A DNA stretch of 64,000 nucleotides from Lactococcus carnosus (GTDB lineage Bacteria > Bacillota > Bacilli > Lactobacillales > Streptococcaceae). A model generated the notes under the pieces. It saw only the letters and a list, made by a program, of their open reading frames with translations, was not told the origin of the DNA and did not search any database. The DNA is taken from positions 2,046,001-2,110,000 of the forward strand of contig NZ_CP017194.1 of assembly GCF_006770265.1 (NCBI RefSeq), read 5' to 3'. The number at the start of each line of letters is the position of its first letter. The stretch's first letter is position 1. This document shows positions 27,042 through 36,130 of the stretch, one piece after another. The position numbers and the translations under genes are program-made.

Positions 27042-27047
27042 ATTATA
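27042..27047 (-). promoter_or_regulatory. -10 box of the yqeG operon
   Basis: TATAAT (minus strand) eight bases upstream of the yqeG ATG, immediately after a terminator hairpin. The short distance implies a nearly leaderless message; the -35 box would fall inside the hairpin. Confidence 0.45.
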
Positions 27048-27051
27048 ACAT

Positions 27052-27080
27052 AAAAGCGCGTCTTCGTCTGACGCGCTTTT
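27052..27080. terminator. Terminator between the NAD(P)-binding gene and yqeG
   Basis: Perfect 11-bp arms AAAAGCGCGTC/GACGCGCTTTT with a seven-base loop, symmetric and thus able to act on both strands; the T-run is short. Confidence 0.7.
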
Positions 27081-27148
27081 ATAAAATGGCGATTTATGAG
27101 CAATTAGGCGAACTCTTAAACTCAATCCTTATGTTTTCCTAACTTTTT

Positions 27149-27778
27149 TCATTTTGACAATAAAGAAATACGTTCTCGCCCATAGGTCCCTTTTGCTATT
27201 AGGTCTACAAGCCCTAGCGCATAGTCTGCATAGCTAATGTGACTCTCACCAGCTTGATTGGTTTCAAATAGTTCACCTGCAACTTGATAGTCTCCTGTTT
27301 TTTCACCCTCAGCATCAAAAAGGGCTGCTGGGCTCACATAAACCCATCTCACATCCTGTCTCTGTCTTAATGCTGCTAACCCTTTTGCCATACTAGTCGC
27401 TAATGGCTTGTAGGCTGCTGGGAAGTCGAGCGTGTCTTGTAACTGTCTGGTATGTGTTTCATCCATATACAAGCTACCAGCACCACCCACGACAAATAAG
27501 GCAATCTCAGTCCCACTGAGTATATCAGCTAAGTGTTTGAGAGATGTTTCATGCTTCACTAGATCCTCAGGAGACCAAAAACCAACAGCATCAACTACCG
27601 CATCAAATCCTGCTAAATCTGATGCAGTCAACTCAAAGATATCTTTTTTCAAGACAGCTTGTGCTAGCGTTTTATTCTCGTTGCGAACAACTGCAGTGAC
27701 TGACATCCCTTTGTCAACTGCTTCTTGCGTAATCAAAGAACCTGTTTTACCATTTGCTGCGATAACTGCAATTTTCAT
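27149..27778 (-). CDS. NAD(P)-binding Rossmann oxidoreductase (NmrA/YwnB-like)
   Basis: 209 residues. It starts MKIAVIAANGKTGSLITQEAVDKG, a short-chain GxxGxxG-type dinucleotide fold, and has DAVVDAVGF, LFVVGGAGSLY and WVYVSPAALFDAEGEKTGDY. This resembles the atypical SDR group that includes YwnB and NmrA-like sensors. The AGGAGG ribosome site is strong. It is monocistronic. Function (reductase or redox sensor) is not known. Confidence 0.85.
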   Translation of the reverse strand: MKIAVIAANGKTGSLITQEAVDKGMSVTAVVRNENKTLAQAVLKKDIFELTASDLAGFDAVVDAVGFWSPEDLVKHETSLKHLADILSGTEIALFVVGGAGSLYMDETHTRQLQDTLDFPAAYKPLATSMAKGLAALRQRQDVRWVYVSPAALFDAEGEKTGDYQVAGELFETNQAGESHISYADYALGLVDLIAKGTYGRERISLLSK

Positions 27779-27881
27779 CTTAAATCCTCCTACATACTAC
27801 TAGGATATAGCTAATGATATAAAAAGCCAAGTAATTCGTCCATAACCGTAATTTATAAACTAGAACTTTTAGCTGTTGACA

Positions 27882-27915
27882 TAAAAAAAACACTAGGCAA
27901 GCCTAATGTTTTCAT
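27882..27915 (-). terminator. Terminator of the csbD-like gene
   Basis: AAACATTAGGC-TT-GCCTAGTGTTT with an eight-base T-run on the minus strand. Confidence 0.8.
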
Positions 27916-27920
27916 ATCTG

Positions 27921-28118
27921 TTATTTCTTGTCAAATTTTTCTTTGACATCTTCAATAACATCTTCAGCTTTCTCTTTGGCGTCCGCAGCAACTTCTTTAA
28001 CTTTACCGATTGCTTGGTCTAGCATGCCTTCAGCCTTTTGCTTGTCATTACCAGTAACAGTACCTGCAACATCTTTTGCTTTGCCTTTGAGTTTGTCCGT
28101 AAGTCCATTGTCTACCAT
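27921..28118 (-). CDS. CsbD-family stress protein
   Basis: 65 residues: GLTDKLKGKAKDVAGTVTGNDKQKAEGMLDQAIGKVKEV is the CsbD signature, and a repetitive Lys/Glu/Asp/Ala tail follows. CsbD proteins are small, hydrophilic and probably partly disordered; in Bacillus they belong to the general stress response. Molecular role unknown. It is monocistronic. Confidence 0.92.
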   Translation of the reverse strand: MVDNGLTDKLKGKAKDVAGTVTGNDKQKAEGMLDQAIGKVKEVAADAKEKAEDVIEDVKEKFDKK

Positions 28119-28285
28119 AGTAAGCGCTCCTTTTTCCTTTTGATATCTTCATTTAATCACATTTGTTTAACATAATCAAGTAAAAAGGGTTACGCTTACA
28201 TCTTTCATCTCATTTTAACCTTAAAACATCCTTCAACTTTAGCATTATCATACTTTTGTCCTAAATCATGACCATGTCACCTATC

Positions 28286-28330
28286 AAAAAAAGCAAGGTG
28301 CACATCACAAATGTATCCCTTGCTTTTCTA
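28286..28330 (-). terminator. dnaJ terminator
   Basis: AAAGCAAGG/CCTTGCTTT arms with a long loop, followed by TTTTTTT on the minus strand, next to the dnaJ stop. Confidence 0.8.
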
Positions 28331-28332
28331 GC

Positions 28333-29469
28333 TTATTTAAATTCTTTTTTCAATTTATCGAAGAAGCCTTCTGGTTTTTGACTCGTGACCGTATGGCCAC
28401 TTGCTTTAGCGAATGCTTGTAATGCGTCTCTTTGTGCATCATTTAATTTCTTAGGTGTCACGATATTGACGATGACGTGTTGATCACCATTACCAGTCCC
28501 TCTAAGTTTTGGTGCCCCTTTACCTCGTAAACGGAAATTTTGACCCGTTTGTGTCCCAGCAGGGACTTTTAGTTTGACAGTGCCATGGACAGTTGGGATT
28601 TCAACTTCATCACCAAGTGCTGCCTGAACAAATTCTAGTGGCATTTCATAGAAAATTTCGGCGCCATCACGTTCAAATTGTTTTGAGGCCGCGACATTAA
28701 AGATCACGTAAAGATCGCCATAAGGGCCACCATTTTTACCCGCATCTCCGCCACCGTTCATGCGCATTTGTTGACCAGTTTCAACACCAGCAGGGACTTT
28801 AACCTTGATTTTGTGTAGTTGTTTTTCATGACCAGACCCATGACAAGTTGGACATTTTTCTTTAATTTCTTTACCAGTACCGTGACAAACATCACAGGTA
28901 GCAGTTGTCATCACACGGCCCAGAGGCGTATCACGCGCGACTTGCACCTGACCATGACCGCCACACTTATGACAAGTTTCGGCTTTTGTACCCGGTTTAG
29001 CACCATCGCCATGACAGGTGTGACATGCTTGATCCCGATTATAGCTAACTTCTTTTTCAACACCAAAAATCGCCTCTTCAAATTTAAGGTTGACACGGTA
29101 TTGTAAATCTTCACCTTGACGTGGTGCAGTCGGATTGCTTTGTCCACCGCCGCCACCAAAAAATGATGAGAAGATGTCGTCAAAGCCACCAAAACCGCCG
29201 CCACCACCAAAGCCGCTAAAGCCACCAGCGCCACCGAAACCACCGCCGTTAGCTCCTGCTGCACCATACTGATCATAGGCTGCACGATTTTGCGCATCGC
29301 CTAGTGTTTCATAGGCTTCTTGTACTTCCTTATACTTATCTTCTGCACCTGCATCCTTGTTAATATCTGGATGATATTGTTTTGACAACTTACGGTACGC
29401 TTTTTTAATTTCATCTTGGCTAGCTGACTGACTAACCCCTAGACGCTCATAATATTCTGTGTTATTCAT
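28333..29469 (-). CDS. dnaJ: Chaperone protein DnaJ
   Basis: 378 residues with every DnaJ domain: J domain with HPD at 33-35, Gly/Phe-rich stretch (about 70-125), four CxxCxGxG zinc motifs ([32 protein letters not shown]) and the C-terminal substrate-binding domains. It stimulates DnaK ATPase and delivers unfolded proteins. It is not next to dnaK, as is known for Lactococcus, and has its own heat-shock promoter and CIRCE element. Confidence 0.98.
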   Translation of the reverse strand: MNNTEYYERLGVSQSASQDEIKKAYRKLSKQYHPDINKDAGAEDKYKEVQEAYETLGDAQNRAAYDQYGAAGANGGGFGGAGGFSGFGGGGGFGGFDDIFSSFFGGGGGQSNPTAPRQGEDLQYRVNLKFEEAIFGVEKEVSYNRDQACHTCHGDGAKPGTKAETCHKCGGHGQVQVARDTPLGRVMTTATCDVCHGTGKEIKEKCPTCHGSGHEKQLHKIKVKVPAGVETGQQMRMNGGGDAGKNGGPYGDLYVIFNVAASKQFERDGAEIFYEMPLEFVQAALGDEVEIPTVHGTVKLKVPAGTQTGQNFRLRGKGAPKLRGTGNGDQHVIVNIVTPKKLNDAQRDALQAFAKASGHTVTSQKPEGFFDKLKKEFK

Positions 29470-29515
29470 GTGAGAAGAAACCTCTTTTATTTTTTTAAAT
29501 TTTTAGTGTAAGTCT

Positions 29516-29544
29516 ATTTTACCATGTTTGACCAATTTTGACAA
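29516..29544 (-). promoter_or_regulatory. dnaJ promoter
   Basis: TTGTCA, 17 bases, TAAAAT on the minus strand with a TGG extended -10. Confidence 0.8.
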
Positions 29545-29549
29545 AAAAA

Positions 29550-29575
29550 TTAGCACTCTTTTTTTAGAGTGCTAA
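29550..29575. promoter_or_regulatory. CIRCE element (HrcA operator), also terminator of the upstream gene
   Basis: TTAGCACTC and GAGTGCTAA are exact CIRCE half-sites; the spacer counted here is eight bases, where nine is standard. It lies just upstream of the dnaJ -35 box. On the minus strand it directly follows the stop codon of the membrane-protein gene and ends in a T-run, so it can also terminate that transcript. Confidence 0.85.
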
Positions 29576-29579
29576 TTTA

Positions 29580-30815
29580 CTATTTTATAACCAATCGCCT
29601 GACATCCTTATTCAGAACTAGCTTGGCAAAAATGATTGGTATACCGACAATCAAGCCGATTAATAAGCCAATATCTAATGGTGTACTAATAAACCTACTA
29701 GGTAAGAAAAATGTTAAAACAAAATCCAGGATGACTAATACTAAAATACCACTGTAAAACGGAAGTCGTAACTTATCTAACTTAATATAAAAAGTATCTT
29801 GTTCAAGTGAATAGTGCTTATGCAAGATCATGATAATCGGCAAAAGTATCACCAATAAAATCAAGAAATAAACTGGATAAGCGATCGATTTTAGGAAGGC
29901 ATTTAGAGATGGCATCTTTAACAGAGAGACTATATTGCTCCCAGCTAGTAGGCAAGCTGGTACCCCTAAAAATAGCGTTAAGAGTTTATAAATCGGTTTT
30001 CCGACTAGGGCATTGACAAAGCTGATTAATAGGACCATACCAAGTGAGATAGATAGGCTATTGCCACCTTGCACCAGTAAATCTTTCCAGGGTATTGTAA
30101 TATACTGACCTGGTATAAATAGGGTACGCGTGAGGTGGGTGATCACTGACAAAACAGTAATCATCGCTAGTGGAATACCCGCCCAATAAATAAACTGAAC
30201 AAGATTTAAGCGATTCACCTCACCTGTTCGCCCTTTGATAAAGGCGGTCACCTTGGTCAGCTGATCCACGATCAGTAAGATGCCATATAGTGCAGCAAAG
30301 GCCAGACAGATATTGAGGCCCATTAACCCGATTTTATTGATTGAAACCTGTTCTGTATACTGACCATTCTCACCGACTGAAGGGATATATCTTAGTACAG
30401 CGGTTGAAAAATAAGGGTCGCTCCTATAATTTCGCTGGTCCTCACTATAGTAGCTCAACAGATCTGTTTTTAAGGCATCATAAGTCAATGGCGCAAACTG
30501 ATAAATAGTTTTAGCCAAAATAGGTTCACTACTATCTCGTGGTAGCGTTCTTACCATGCTAATCGTTTCGAGATAACGTTGATAGTCATTTGGGAAGTCC
30601 TGTGCATAGACATCGGCTTTGGGATGCGTTTTGAGATAAGTTCTCGTCTTCTGATAGGCTGCTTTACTTGTAGACTGTACAACGATTTTTTCCCACCTAT
30701 GCCACTGAACACTATCGTTAGCCATACTTGTTAAACCAGCTACGATGATTAAGGCATATAAGCCAATTAGCCAACTTTTCCGTAGTTTGAAGTATACTTT
30801 CATTATGTTTTTCAT
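29580..30815 (-). CDS. ABC transporter membrane subunit of a Ytr-like cluster
   Basis: 411 residues with a first helix (SWLIGLYALIIVAGL), an extracellular region of about 150 residues, and then about six or seven further helices. It follows an ATPase gene by five bases and completes a GntR-ATPase-permease operon of the kind exemplified by Bacillus ytr genes, which respond to cell-wall stress. The permease sequence itself carries no motif I can assign to a substrate. It ends at the CIRCE hairpin. Confidence 0.75.
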   Translation of the reverse strand: MKNIMKVYFKLRKSWLIGLYALIIVAGLTSMANDSVQWHRWEKIVVQSTSKAAYQKTRTYLKTHPKADVYAQDFPNDYQRYLETISMVRTLPRDSSEPILAKTIYQFAPLTYDALKTDLLSYYSEDQRNYRSDPYFSTAVLRYIPSVGENGQYTEQVSINKIGLMGLNICLAFAALYGILLIVDQLTKVTAFIKGRTGEVNRLNLVQFIYWAGIPLAMITVLSVITHLTRTLFIPGQYITIPWKDLLVQGGNSLSISLGMVLLISFVNALVGKPIYKLLTLFLGVPACLLAGSNIVSLLKMPSLNAFLKSIAYPVYFLILLVILLPIIMILHKHYSLEQDTFYIKLDKLRLPFYSGILVLVILDFVLTFFLPSRFISTPLDIGLLIGLIVGIPIIFAKLVLNKDVRRLVIK

Positions 30816-30820
30816 CTGCC

Positions 30821-31648
30821 TTACCCCAATTCCTTTCTAAAAATATCCTCTGTTGTCACCTGTAAAATCTCGACAAACCGATAGGTTGTCGTATCGGTAA
30901 AGATAGCTGGTATCAAGGACTCTGAAATCAAGGCAACATAGACGCGTCCACGCTTTTCTAAAATCGTAGCAACATCAAGTAGATTTGAAGCAAGGGTATC
31001 TCCTTCATAAACAAATTGAATTTTAACAATGTCTGACTCACAAACTTGTTCCGTAATCTGCGTCCCCTTAATTAATAACAGGCGATCCGCTAGGCTATCA
31101 AGTTCTGCTAAATTATGTGTGGCAATCATGGCACTTCTACCTGCATCAACCAACTCAAGTAACATCTTTTTGAAATAATCTTTTACAAAGATATCTAAGC
31201 CGTCTAAGGGCTCATCAAAGAGTAGATAGGTTGCTTGACTTGCTATCCCTGCAGCTAGATAGACCAAGGCTTTTTGACCTTTTGAAAAAGTTGAAATCGT
31301 TTTATCCGTGGGCAAATTCTGTGAGGATAGAATCATCATAAACTGGTCCTGGTCAAATTCGGGGTAGAACATCGTCAGCACGTCTATGACTGTCGTCGCA
31401 TGATAGGCGGACATCCAGTTTGATAAGGTGTCTACATAGAAAACAGAGGCTCGACCTTTTTCTCCTAGTAAAATTTCCCCATTATCTGCTAGCATCTCAC
31501 CTGCAATCAGTCGCATTAACGTGGTCTTACCAGCACCATTCCGACCAACTAGCCCGATGACACTGCCAGCTGTCATCTCAAAAGACACAGCCTCTAAGAT
31601 CATTTTACCTGCAATCGCTTTACTTACATCCTTAACTTGTAATGTCAT
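30821..31648 (-). CDS. ABC transporter ATP-binding protein
   Basis: 275 residues. Walker A GLVGRNGAGKTTLMRL and Walker B YLLFDEPLDGLD are intact, while the signature is the weaker TFSKGQKALVYL instead of LSGGQ. A C-terminal domain of about 60 residues follows. It overlaps the GntR gene by 17 bases, with AGGAG before its ATG. It drives the membrane subunit encoded next. Confidence 0.9.
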   Translation of the reverse strand: MTLQVKDVSKAIAGKMILEAVSFEMTAGSVIGLVGRNGAGKTTLMRLIAGEMLADNGEILLGEKGRASVFYVDTLSNWMSAYHATTVIDVLTMFYPEFDQDQFMMILSSQNLPTDKTISTFSKGQKALVYLAAGIASQATYLLFDEPLDGLDIFVKDYFKKMLLELVDAGRSAMIATHNLAELDSLADRLLLIKGTQITEQVCESDIVKIQFVYEGDTLASNLLDVATILEKRGRVYVALISESLIPAIFTDTTTYRFVEILQVTTEDIFRKELG

Positions 31649-31988
31649 GATAAACTCCTTTTGCTAACGCTATGATGCTAGATTCTTCAATATGATGATC
31701 TCGCATCTCCCTCACCAAAGTCAAATAGGCTGCCTTTAGTTCTGTCACATGAAAGGCCTGTAATTTTGCTGCATCATCACTGATAAAGTTACCCTTACTA
31801 GGTATTGAAGTAAGCACCCCCTCGTTTTCTAATGTCTTATAAACTTTGACAGCCGTATTCGGATTAATCTGCTTTTCCAAGGCGAAATTACGTACACTGG
31901 GTAATTTATCACCAGGTTTTAAAATGCCAGCTGCAATATCACTTTTAATTTCATTGGCCAACTGCTCATATATTGCGAGTTTATTCAT
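31632..31988 (-). CDS. GntR-family regulator, YtrA subfamily
   Basis: 118 residues: an N-terminal winged helix-turn-helix (IYEQLANEIKSDIAAGILKPGDKLPSVRNFALEKQINPNTAVKVYKTLENEGVL) and only a short C-terminal helix pair, the YtrA layout. It is first gene of its operon and should repress the two ABC genes downstream. The inducer is unknown; in related systems it is cell-wall antibiotics. Confidence 0.92.
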   Translation of the reverse strand: MNKLAIYEQLANEIKSDIAAGILKPGDKLPSVRNFALEKQINPNTAVKVYKTLENEGVLTSIPSKGNFISDDAAKLQAFHVTELKAAYLTLVREMRDHHIEESSIIALAKGVYHDITS

Positions 31989-32089
31989 GATTCTCCTTCC
32001 AATCCGTATCTATTGTACTATTATAAATAGTACACTTATTTTTGTCAAGTATTCCTTAATATTAGATAAAATAAAAAAACCATCATCGC

Positions 32090-32827
32090 TCATGATTTTT
32101 TCATTTTTTTATGGATAGGTGCTGCAACTACTGTAAATAAAAAGGTTAAAAGTGTGATAACAAGCGCAGGAATTAGCAAAATAAGTCGAGGCAAATAACC
32201 AAAAATCATCGGCTTTTGCGGGCCTTTTATTGCTGCGATTTCGGCATCAAGTCTATCAAATTCTGACTCGATACGACGTGCAACCTCAGCAAGACCATCA
32301 CTGTCTAACTTCTTGATATCTGAGATATCAATCGGGTTACCGAAATTCATATCAACTCGTTCTCGTTTAGCTAATCCTTTGAAAGTCATCGGTCCTTGAT
32401 AGACAGCAGGCATAATCCGTACCTTGGCCATTTTTGCAATGACCGCAACACCACCCTTTACATCTTTCGAGTGGCGTGACCCAGAAGGAAACATAATGAG
32501 TGAGCGATTTGATGTTTTCAAAATTTTAGTTGGATACTTGATTGTACTAGGTCCAGGATGTTCGCGATCAATCGGAAATGCACCACACTTTTCAATCCAA
32601 TACCCAAAGAAAGGATTTTTAAACAATTCCTTTTTAGCCATAAAAATAAACTCTTTTGGCTTAGTAGCAAAGGCCAAATAAACGGGATCCCACCAAGTTC
32701 TATGGGGGGCAACTAGAATATAATTCTCAGTTTTATCCAATATTTTTTCTGTGTTATGATAATGGGCATTCCCATTTAACATCCATAACAGAAAAGTGAC
32801 AAAATTTCTAAGGTAGGTATAAAACAT
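32090..32827 (-). CDS. Lysophospholipid acyltransferase, PlsC-like
   Basis: 245 residues. The HX4D catalytic motif is APHRTWWDP (His42, Asp47) and the substrate loop appears as FPSGSRHS in place of FPEGTRS. A hydrophobic C-terminal helix (LPRLILLIPALVITLLTFLFTVVAA) anchors it to the membrane. It would acylate a lysophosphatidate or a related acceptor. The variant loop leaves acceptor specificity open. Confidence 0.85.
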   Translation of the reverse strand: MFYTYLRNFVTFLLWMLNGNAHYHNTEKILDKTENYILVAPHRTWWDPVYLAFATKPKEFIFMAKKELFKNPFFGYWIEKCGAFPIDREHPGPSTIKYPTKILKTSNRSLIMFPSGSRHSKDVKGGVAVIAKMAKVRIMPAVYQGPMTFKGLAKRERVDMNFGNPIDISDIKKLDSDGLAEVARRIESEFDRLDAEIAAIKGPQKPMIFGYLPRLILLIPALVITLLTFLFTVVAAPIHKKMKKS

Positions 32828-32878
32828 ATTTTTTTCCTTTATGATAGTTTGGCTAGGCGTTACGATGTCTAATTTACA

Positions 32879-32910
32879 ATAAAAAAAAATAGACTAGTAA
32901 GTCTATTTTA
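32879..32910 (-). terminator. Terminator of the CBS/ACT gene
   Basis: AATAGACT-TACT-AGTCTATT followed by eight or more T residues on the minus strand. Confidence 0.8.
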
Positions 32911-32938
32911 CCATATTTAGTTGAGGTTGACCCTATAC

Positions 32939-33598
32939 TTATCTGACCAACTTATTTTCTGTGACATGAATATCGTCCACTTCAAATCCAGCTGTTTTAA
33001 AAATAGCTTCAATCTCTGCCGTACTAAGCTTACCGATCAATTGGAATTCAACAGCAGATTTTTTATTTTCAGTATTAATCTGGATGATACTTCTCACATC
33101 GAGCAGATGCTCTGCCAACAATTCTGCTACTTTTGCCAATGACCCTACTGTATCTGGCATCAAAAGCCGCACATGCACGCCAGCTTCACCGTAACCTGCT
33201 ACTCTGAGAAAGGCACCAAAAACATCTTTATCCGTAATCAAACCGCTGATCTGATCATTATCAACAACAGGCAAGACACCGACATTATGTTGCCGCATTT
33301 GATAAACGGCATCCTCTAGCGTCGCGTATTTTGAGATTGTTAGGACATCACGAATCATGACTTCACCAACGGTTGTCTTGTTAAGCAAATAATTCATCTC
33401 ATAAACTGATAAAGAAGTCGCCACTGAAGGACTCGCTTTCTCAATCGTTCCAGCAGTGACTAGTCCAACTAACTTGTCATCCGCAATAACTGGTAATCTA
33501 TGGATACCTTGTTCCTTCATGATATCCGCAGCCTTGGCTATCTTAGTCGTTGGTGAGACATAGATAACTTTTTTAGTCATAAAATCTTTCACTGCCAT
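32939..33598 (-). CDS. CBS-pair plus ACT domain protein
   Basis: 219 residues. Two CBS domains (VKDFMTKKVIYVSPTTKIAKAADIMKEQGIHRLPVI; VGEVMIRDVLTISKYATLEDAVYQMRQHNVGVLPVV) are followed by an ACT-like domain starting about residue 140 (VHVRLLMPDTVGSLAKVAELLAEH). This is the AcuB-like arrangement. Such proteins sense adenine nucleotides and amino acids; the partner is unknown. Start is at ATG with GGGGGAA nearby; a TTG two codons upstream is possible. It directly precedes, in position, the Liv transporter genes, but is probably a separate unit. Confidence 0.88.
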   Translation of the reverse strand: MAVKDFMTKKVIYVSPTTKIAKAADIMKEQGIHRLPVIADDKLVGLVTAGTIEKASPSVATSLSVYEMNYLLNKTTVGEVMIRDVLTISKYATLEDAVYQMRQHNVGVLPVVDNDQISGLITDKDVFGAFLRVAGYGEAGVHVRLLMPDTVGSLAKVAELLAEHLLDVRSIIQINTENKKSAVEFQLIGKLSTAEIEAIFKTAGFEVDDIHVTENKLVR

Positions 33599-33692
33599 AA
33601 TCAATTCCCCCGATTTCTGTTAACGTCACCTTATTTTAACATGATAGCCTCATAAAATCACGTCAGAAGCTATCGCTAAATCATATGAACGA

Positions 33693-34403
33693 TTAACCGC
33701 CAAGATAAGCTTTTCGGACATCGTCAGAAGCTAGTAGTTCTTTACCTGTGCCAGATAAAATAACTTTTCCAGTTTCTAAGACATAACCACGATCAGCAAT
33801 AGATAAGGCCATATTGGCATTCTGCTCAATCAAGAGAACAGTCGTCCCTTGTTTTTGAATATCCTTGATGATCTCAAAGATTTCTTGAATAAAGATTGGT
33901 GCTAGCCCCATTGAAGGTTCATCCAATAACAAGAGTTTAGGTTGACTCATCAAGGCACGCCCCATGGCAAGCATTTGTTGTTCCCCACCAGATAAAGTCG
34001 CGGCATCTTGCCCTTTACGCTCTTCTAAACGCGGAAAACGTGCAAAAATTTTCTTCAAATTTTGTGCATTCTCCTCACGATTTTTACGTAAAAAAGCCCC
34101 CATCTCCAAGTTTTCCATAACAGTCAAGCCAGGAAAGACATGACGGCCTTCTGGTACCTGTGATAAGCCACTCGCTACGATCTTTTGAGCTGGCGTTTTA
34201 TGAATATCTTTTCCTTCAAATTGAATCGTCCCATTTGAAGGTCGAACTAGACCTGAAATCGTTCGTAGAATAGATGTTTTACCAGCACCGTTTGCCCCGA
34301 TAAGCGAGACAACTTCACCCTCATTGACTTCAAAAGAAACGTCACGAACAGCTTGAATGACACCATAATGCACATCAAGATTATTAATAGTTAACATCAC
34401 CAT
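33693..34403 (-). CDS. livF: Branched-chain amino-acid ABC transporter ATPase LivF
   Basis: 236 residues. Walker A GANGAGKTS, signature LSGGEQQML and Walker B LLLLDEPSMGLAP are intact; the last fits LivF. It energises uptake of leucine, isoleucine or valine by the LivHM channel. Its ATG overlaps the livG stop as TAATG, so translation is coupled. Last gene of the livHMGF operon. Confidence 0.95.
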   Translation of the reverse strand: MVMLTINNLDVHYGVIQAVRDVSFEVNEGEVVSLIGANGAGKTSILRTISGLVRPSNGTIQFEGKDIHKTPAQKIVASGLSQVPEGRHVFPGLTVMENLEMGAFLRKNREENAQNLKKIFARFPRLEERKGQDAATLSGGEQQMLAMGRALMSQPKLLLLDEPSMGLAPIFIQEIFEIIKDIQKQGTTVLLIEQNANMALSIADRGYVLETGKVILSGTGKELLASDDVRKAYLGG

Positions 34404-35167
34404 TATGCTTCTCCTCCCAAATAAGCTTCGATAACACGCTTATTGTTTTTGATTTCATCTGGCGTACCATGTGCAATCAAACGACCATATTCTAAAACAT
34501 AGATCCGTTCGGTCACATTCATGACAAGACTCATATCATGTTCAATCAATAGAATCGTGATGTTAAACTGTTGTTGAATTTGCTTGATAAGCGCCGTTAA
34601 TTCTGCCGTTTCTTGCGGATTCATCCCCGCAGCAGGTTCATCCAAGAATAAAATCTTTGGTTTCGTCGCAAGCGCACGCACAATCTCCAAACGACGTTGT
34701 TCACCGTATGGTAAATTTTTTGCCAAGCTAGCTTGCTTGACATCTAAATCAAAGATAGCGAGTAGCTCTAAAGCTTCTTTTTTCATCTCTGCTTCTTGCT
34801 TATAATAAGCAGGCAAGCGGAAAAATGATGCAAAAAGACGGGATTTTTTTCTTGTTCCCATGGCAATCAAGACATTATCCAAGACAGTCAAGTTTTTAAA
34901 TAGACGAATGTTTTGGAAAGTACGGGATAAACCAGCAGCAGCAATTTTATAAGTCGACAAGCCATTTAATATATCGCCAGCCAACGTCACTGTACCTTCA
35001 GATGGTTCATAGACACCAGTTAACAGATTGAACAACGTTGTTTTACCAGCACCATTTGGCCCGATAAGCCCAACAAGCTCAGACTCACCAAGTTCAAGAT
35101 TGACATCTCCGACAGCTGTTAAGCCACCAAAGTTTTTTGTAAGATTTTTTACTTCAAGAAGTGCCAT
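34403..35167 (-). CDS. livG: Branched-chain amino-acid ABC transporter ATPase LivG
   Basis: 254 residues with Walker A GPNGAGKTT, the LivG-type signature YGEQRRLEIVRAL and Walker B FLDEPAAGMNPQE. The ATG overlaps the livM stop (TAATG). Partner of LivF. Confidence 0.95.
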   Translation of the reverse strand: MALLEVKNLTKNFGGLTAVGDVNLELGESELVGLIGPNGAGKTTLFNLLTGVYEPSEGTVTLAGDILNGLSTYKIAAAGLSRTFQNIRLFKNLTVLDNVLIAMGTRKKSRLFASFFRLPAYYKQEAEMKKEALELLAIFDLDVKQASLAKNLPYGEQRRLEIVRALATKPKILFLDEPAAGMNPQETAELTALIKQIQQQFNITILLIEHDMSLVMNVTERIYVLEYGRLIAHGTPDEIKNNKRVIEAYLGGEA

Positions 35168-36126
35168 TAGTTAGACTCCTTATTTTCTTTTTTATTGAAG
35201 AAACGTGAGAGTTTGAACTCCCATGTGCCAAGTAAGCCACCTGGGCGGAAAATCATGACTAAGATCAGGATCAATGAGTAGATGATCATCCGAATCGCCC
35301 CAAAATCTTGTAGGAACATATTAAGTAAGCCCAAGATAATTGCGGCAATGATTGTCCCTGTAATTGAGCCTAATCCACCTAGTACAACAATAATCAAGGC
35401 ATCTACTGATTTCATCCATGTGAAATCTTTAGGTGTTACAGTCCCGATAAAACCAGCATATAGGCTACCCGCAACTGCTGTCACCATGGCACCGATTGTA
35501 AAGGCAATGACTTTAACACGTGTCACGTTTACACCCATCGACTCAGATGCAATCTCGTCTTCACGAACTGATAAAGTCGCACGACCTGATGGTGAATTGA
35601 TAAAATTCAAGATCAAGACAATCACGATAACAGCGAAGATGAAAGTCATCCCCCAGTCAGTAAAGAGGACAATGCCTGATAAACCAGCAGCACCATTTGT
35701 TAGGTCCCCACCGTTCATAATCAGGATACGAATAATTTCAGACACACCAAGTGTTGCGATGGCTAGATAGTCACCTTTCAGACGCAAAGTCGGATAACCA
35801 ACAATAATCGCGACGATACCCGCAACAATTGCCCCAATCAGCATTGACAAGAAAATCGTTCCCCAAGTTGGTGCCATACGAGCTGAGATAATCGCAGACG
35901 AATAAGCCCCAATTGCCATAAAACCAGCTGAACCAAATGAGAATTGACCAGTAAAGCCGATGACCAGATTCAGACCAACTGCAACGATCAGGTTTATCCC
36001 AATTTGCGTGATGATTTGGGCAACAAATTCATTGATTACACCAGCATTGATAAGCCCGATTAAGATACCATAAATAACAGCAATAATAACGAGCCAGATA
36101 ATCGATAGTTTTAGATTTTTTTTCAT
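35167..36126 (-). CDS. livM: Branched-chain amino-acid ABC transporter permease LivM
   Basis: 319 residues, about ten hydrophobic helices. The signature LNLVIGFTGQFSFGSAGFMAIGAYSSA and the loop DEIASESMGVNVTRVKVIAFTIGA are the LivM marks. It starts four bases after the livH stop region. It forms the channel with LivH. Confidence 0.95.
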   Translation of the reverse strand: MKKNLKLSIIWLVIIAVIYGILIGLINAGVINEFVAQIITQIGINLIVAVGLNLVIGFTGQFSFGSAGFMAIGAYSSAIISARMAPTWGTIFLSMLIGAIVAGIVAIIVGYPTLRLKGDYLAIATLGVSEIIRILIMNGGDLTNGAAGLSGIVLFTDWGMTFIFAVIVIVLILNFINSPSGRATLSVREDEIASESMGVNVTRVKVIAFTIGAMVTAVAGSLYAGFIGTVTPKDFTWMKSVDALIIVVLGGLGSITGTIIAAIILGLLNMFLQDFGAIRMIIYSLILILVMIFRPGGLLGTWEFKLSRFFNKKENKESN

Positions 36127-36130
36127 TACC

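Noticed and set aside
35282-35770. Long plus-strand open frame opposite livM
   Set aside because: It mirrors the livM helices on the other strand, with composition typical of an antisense shadow.
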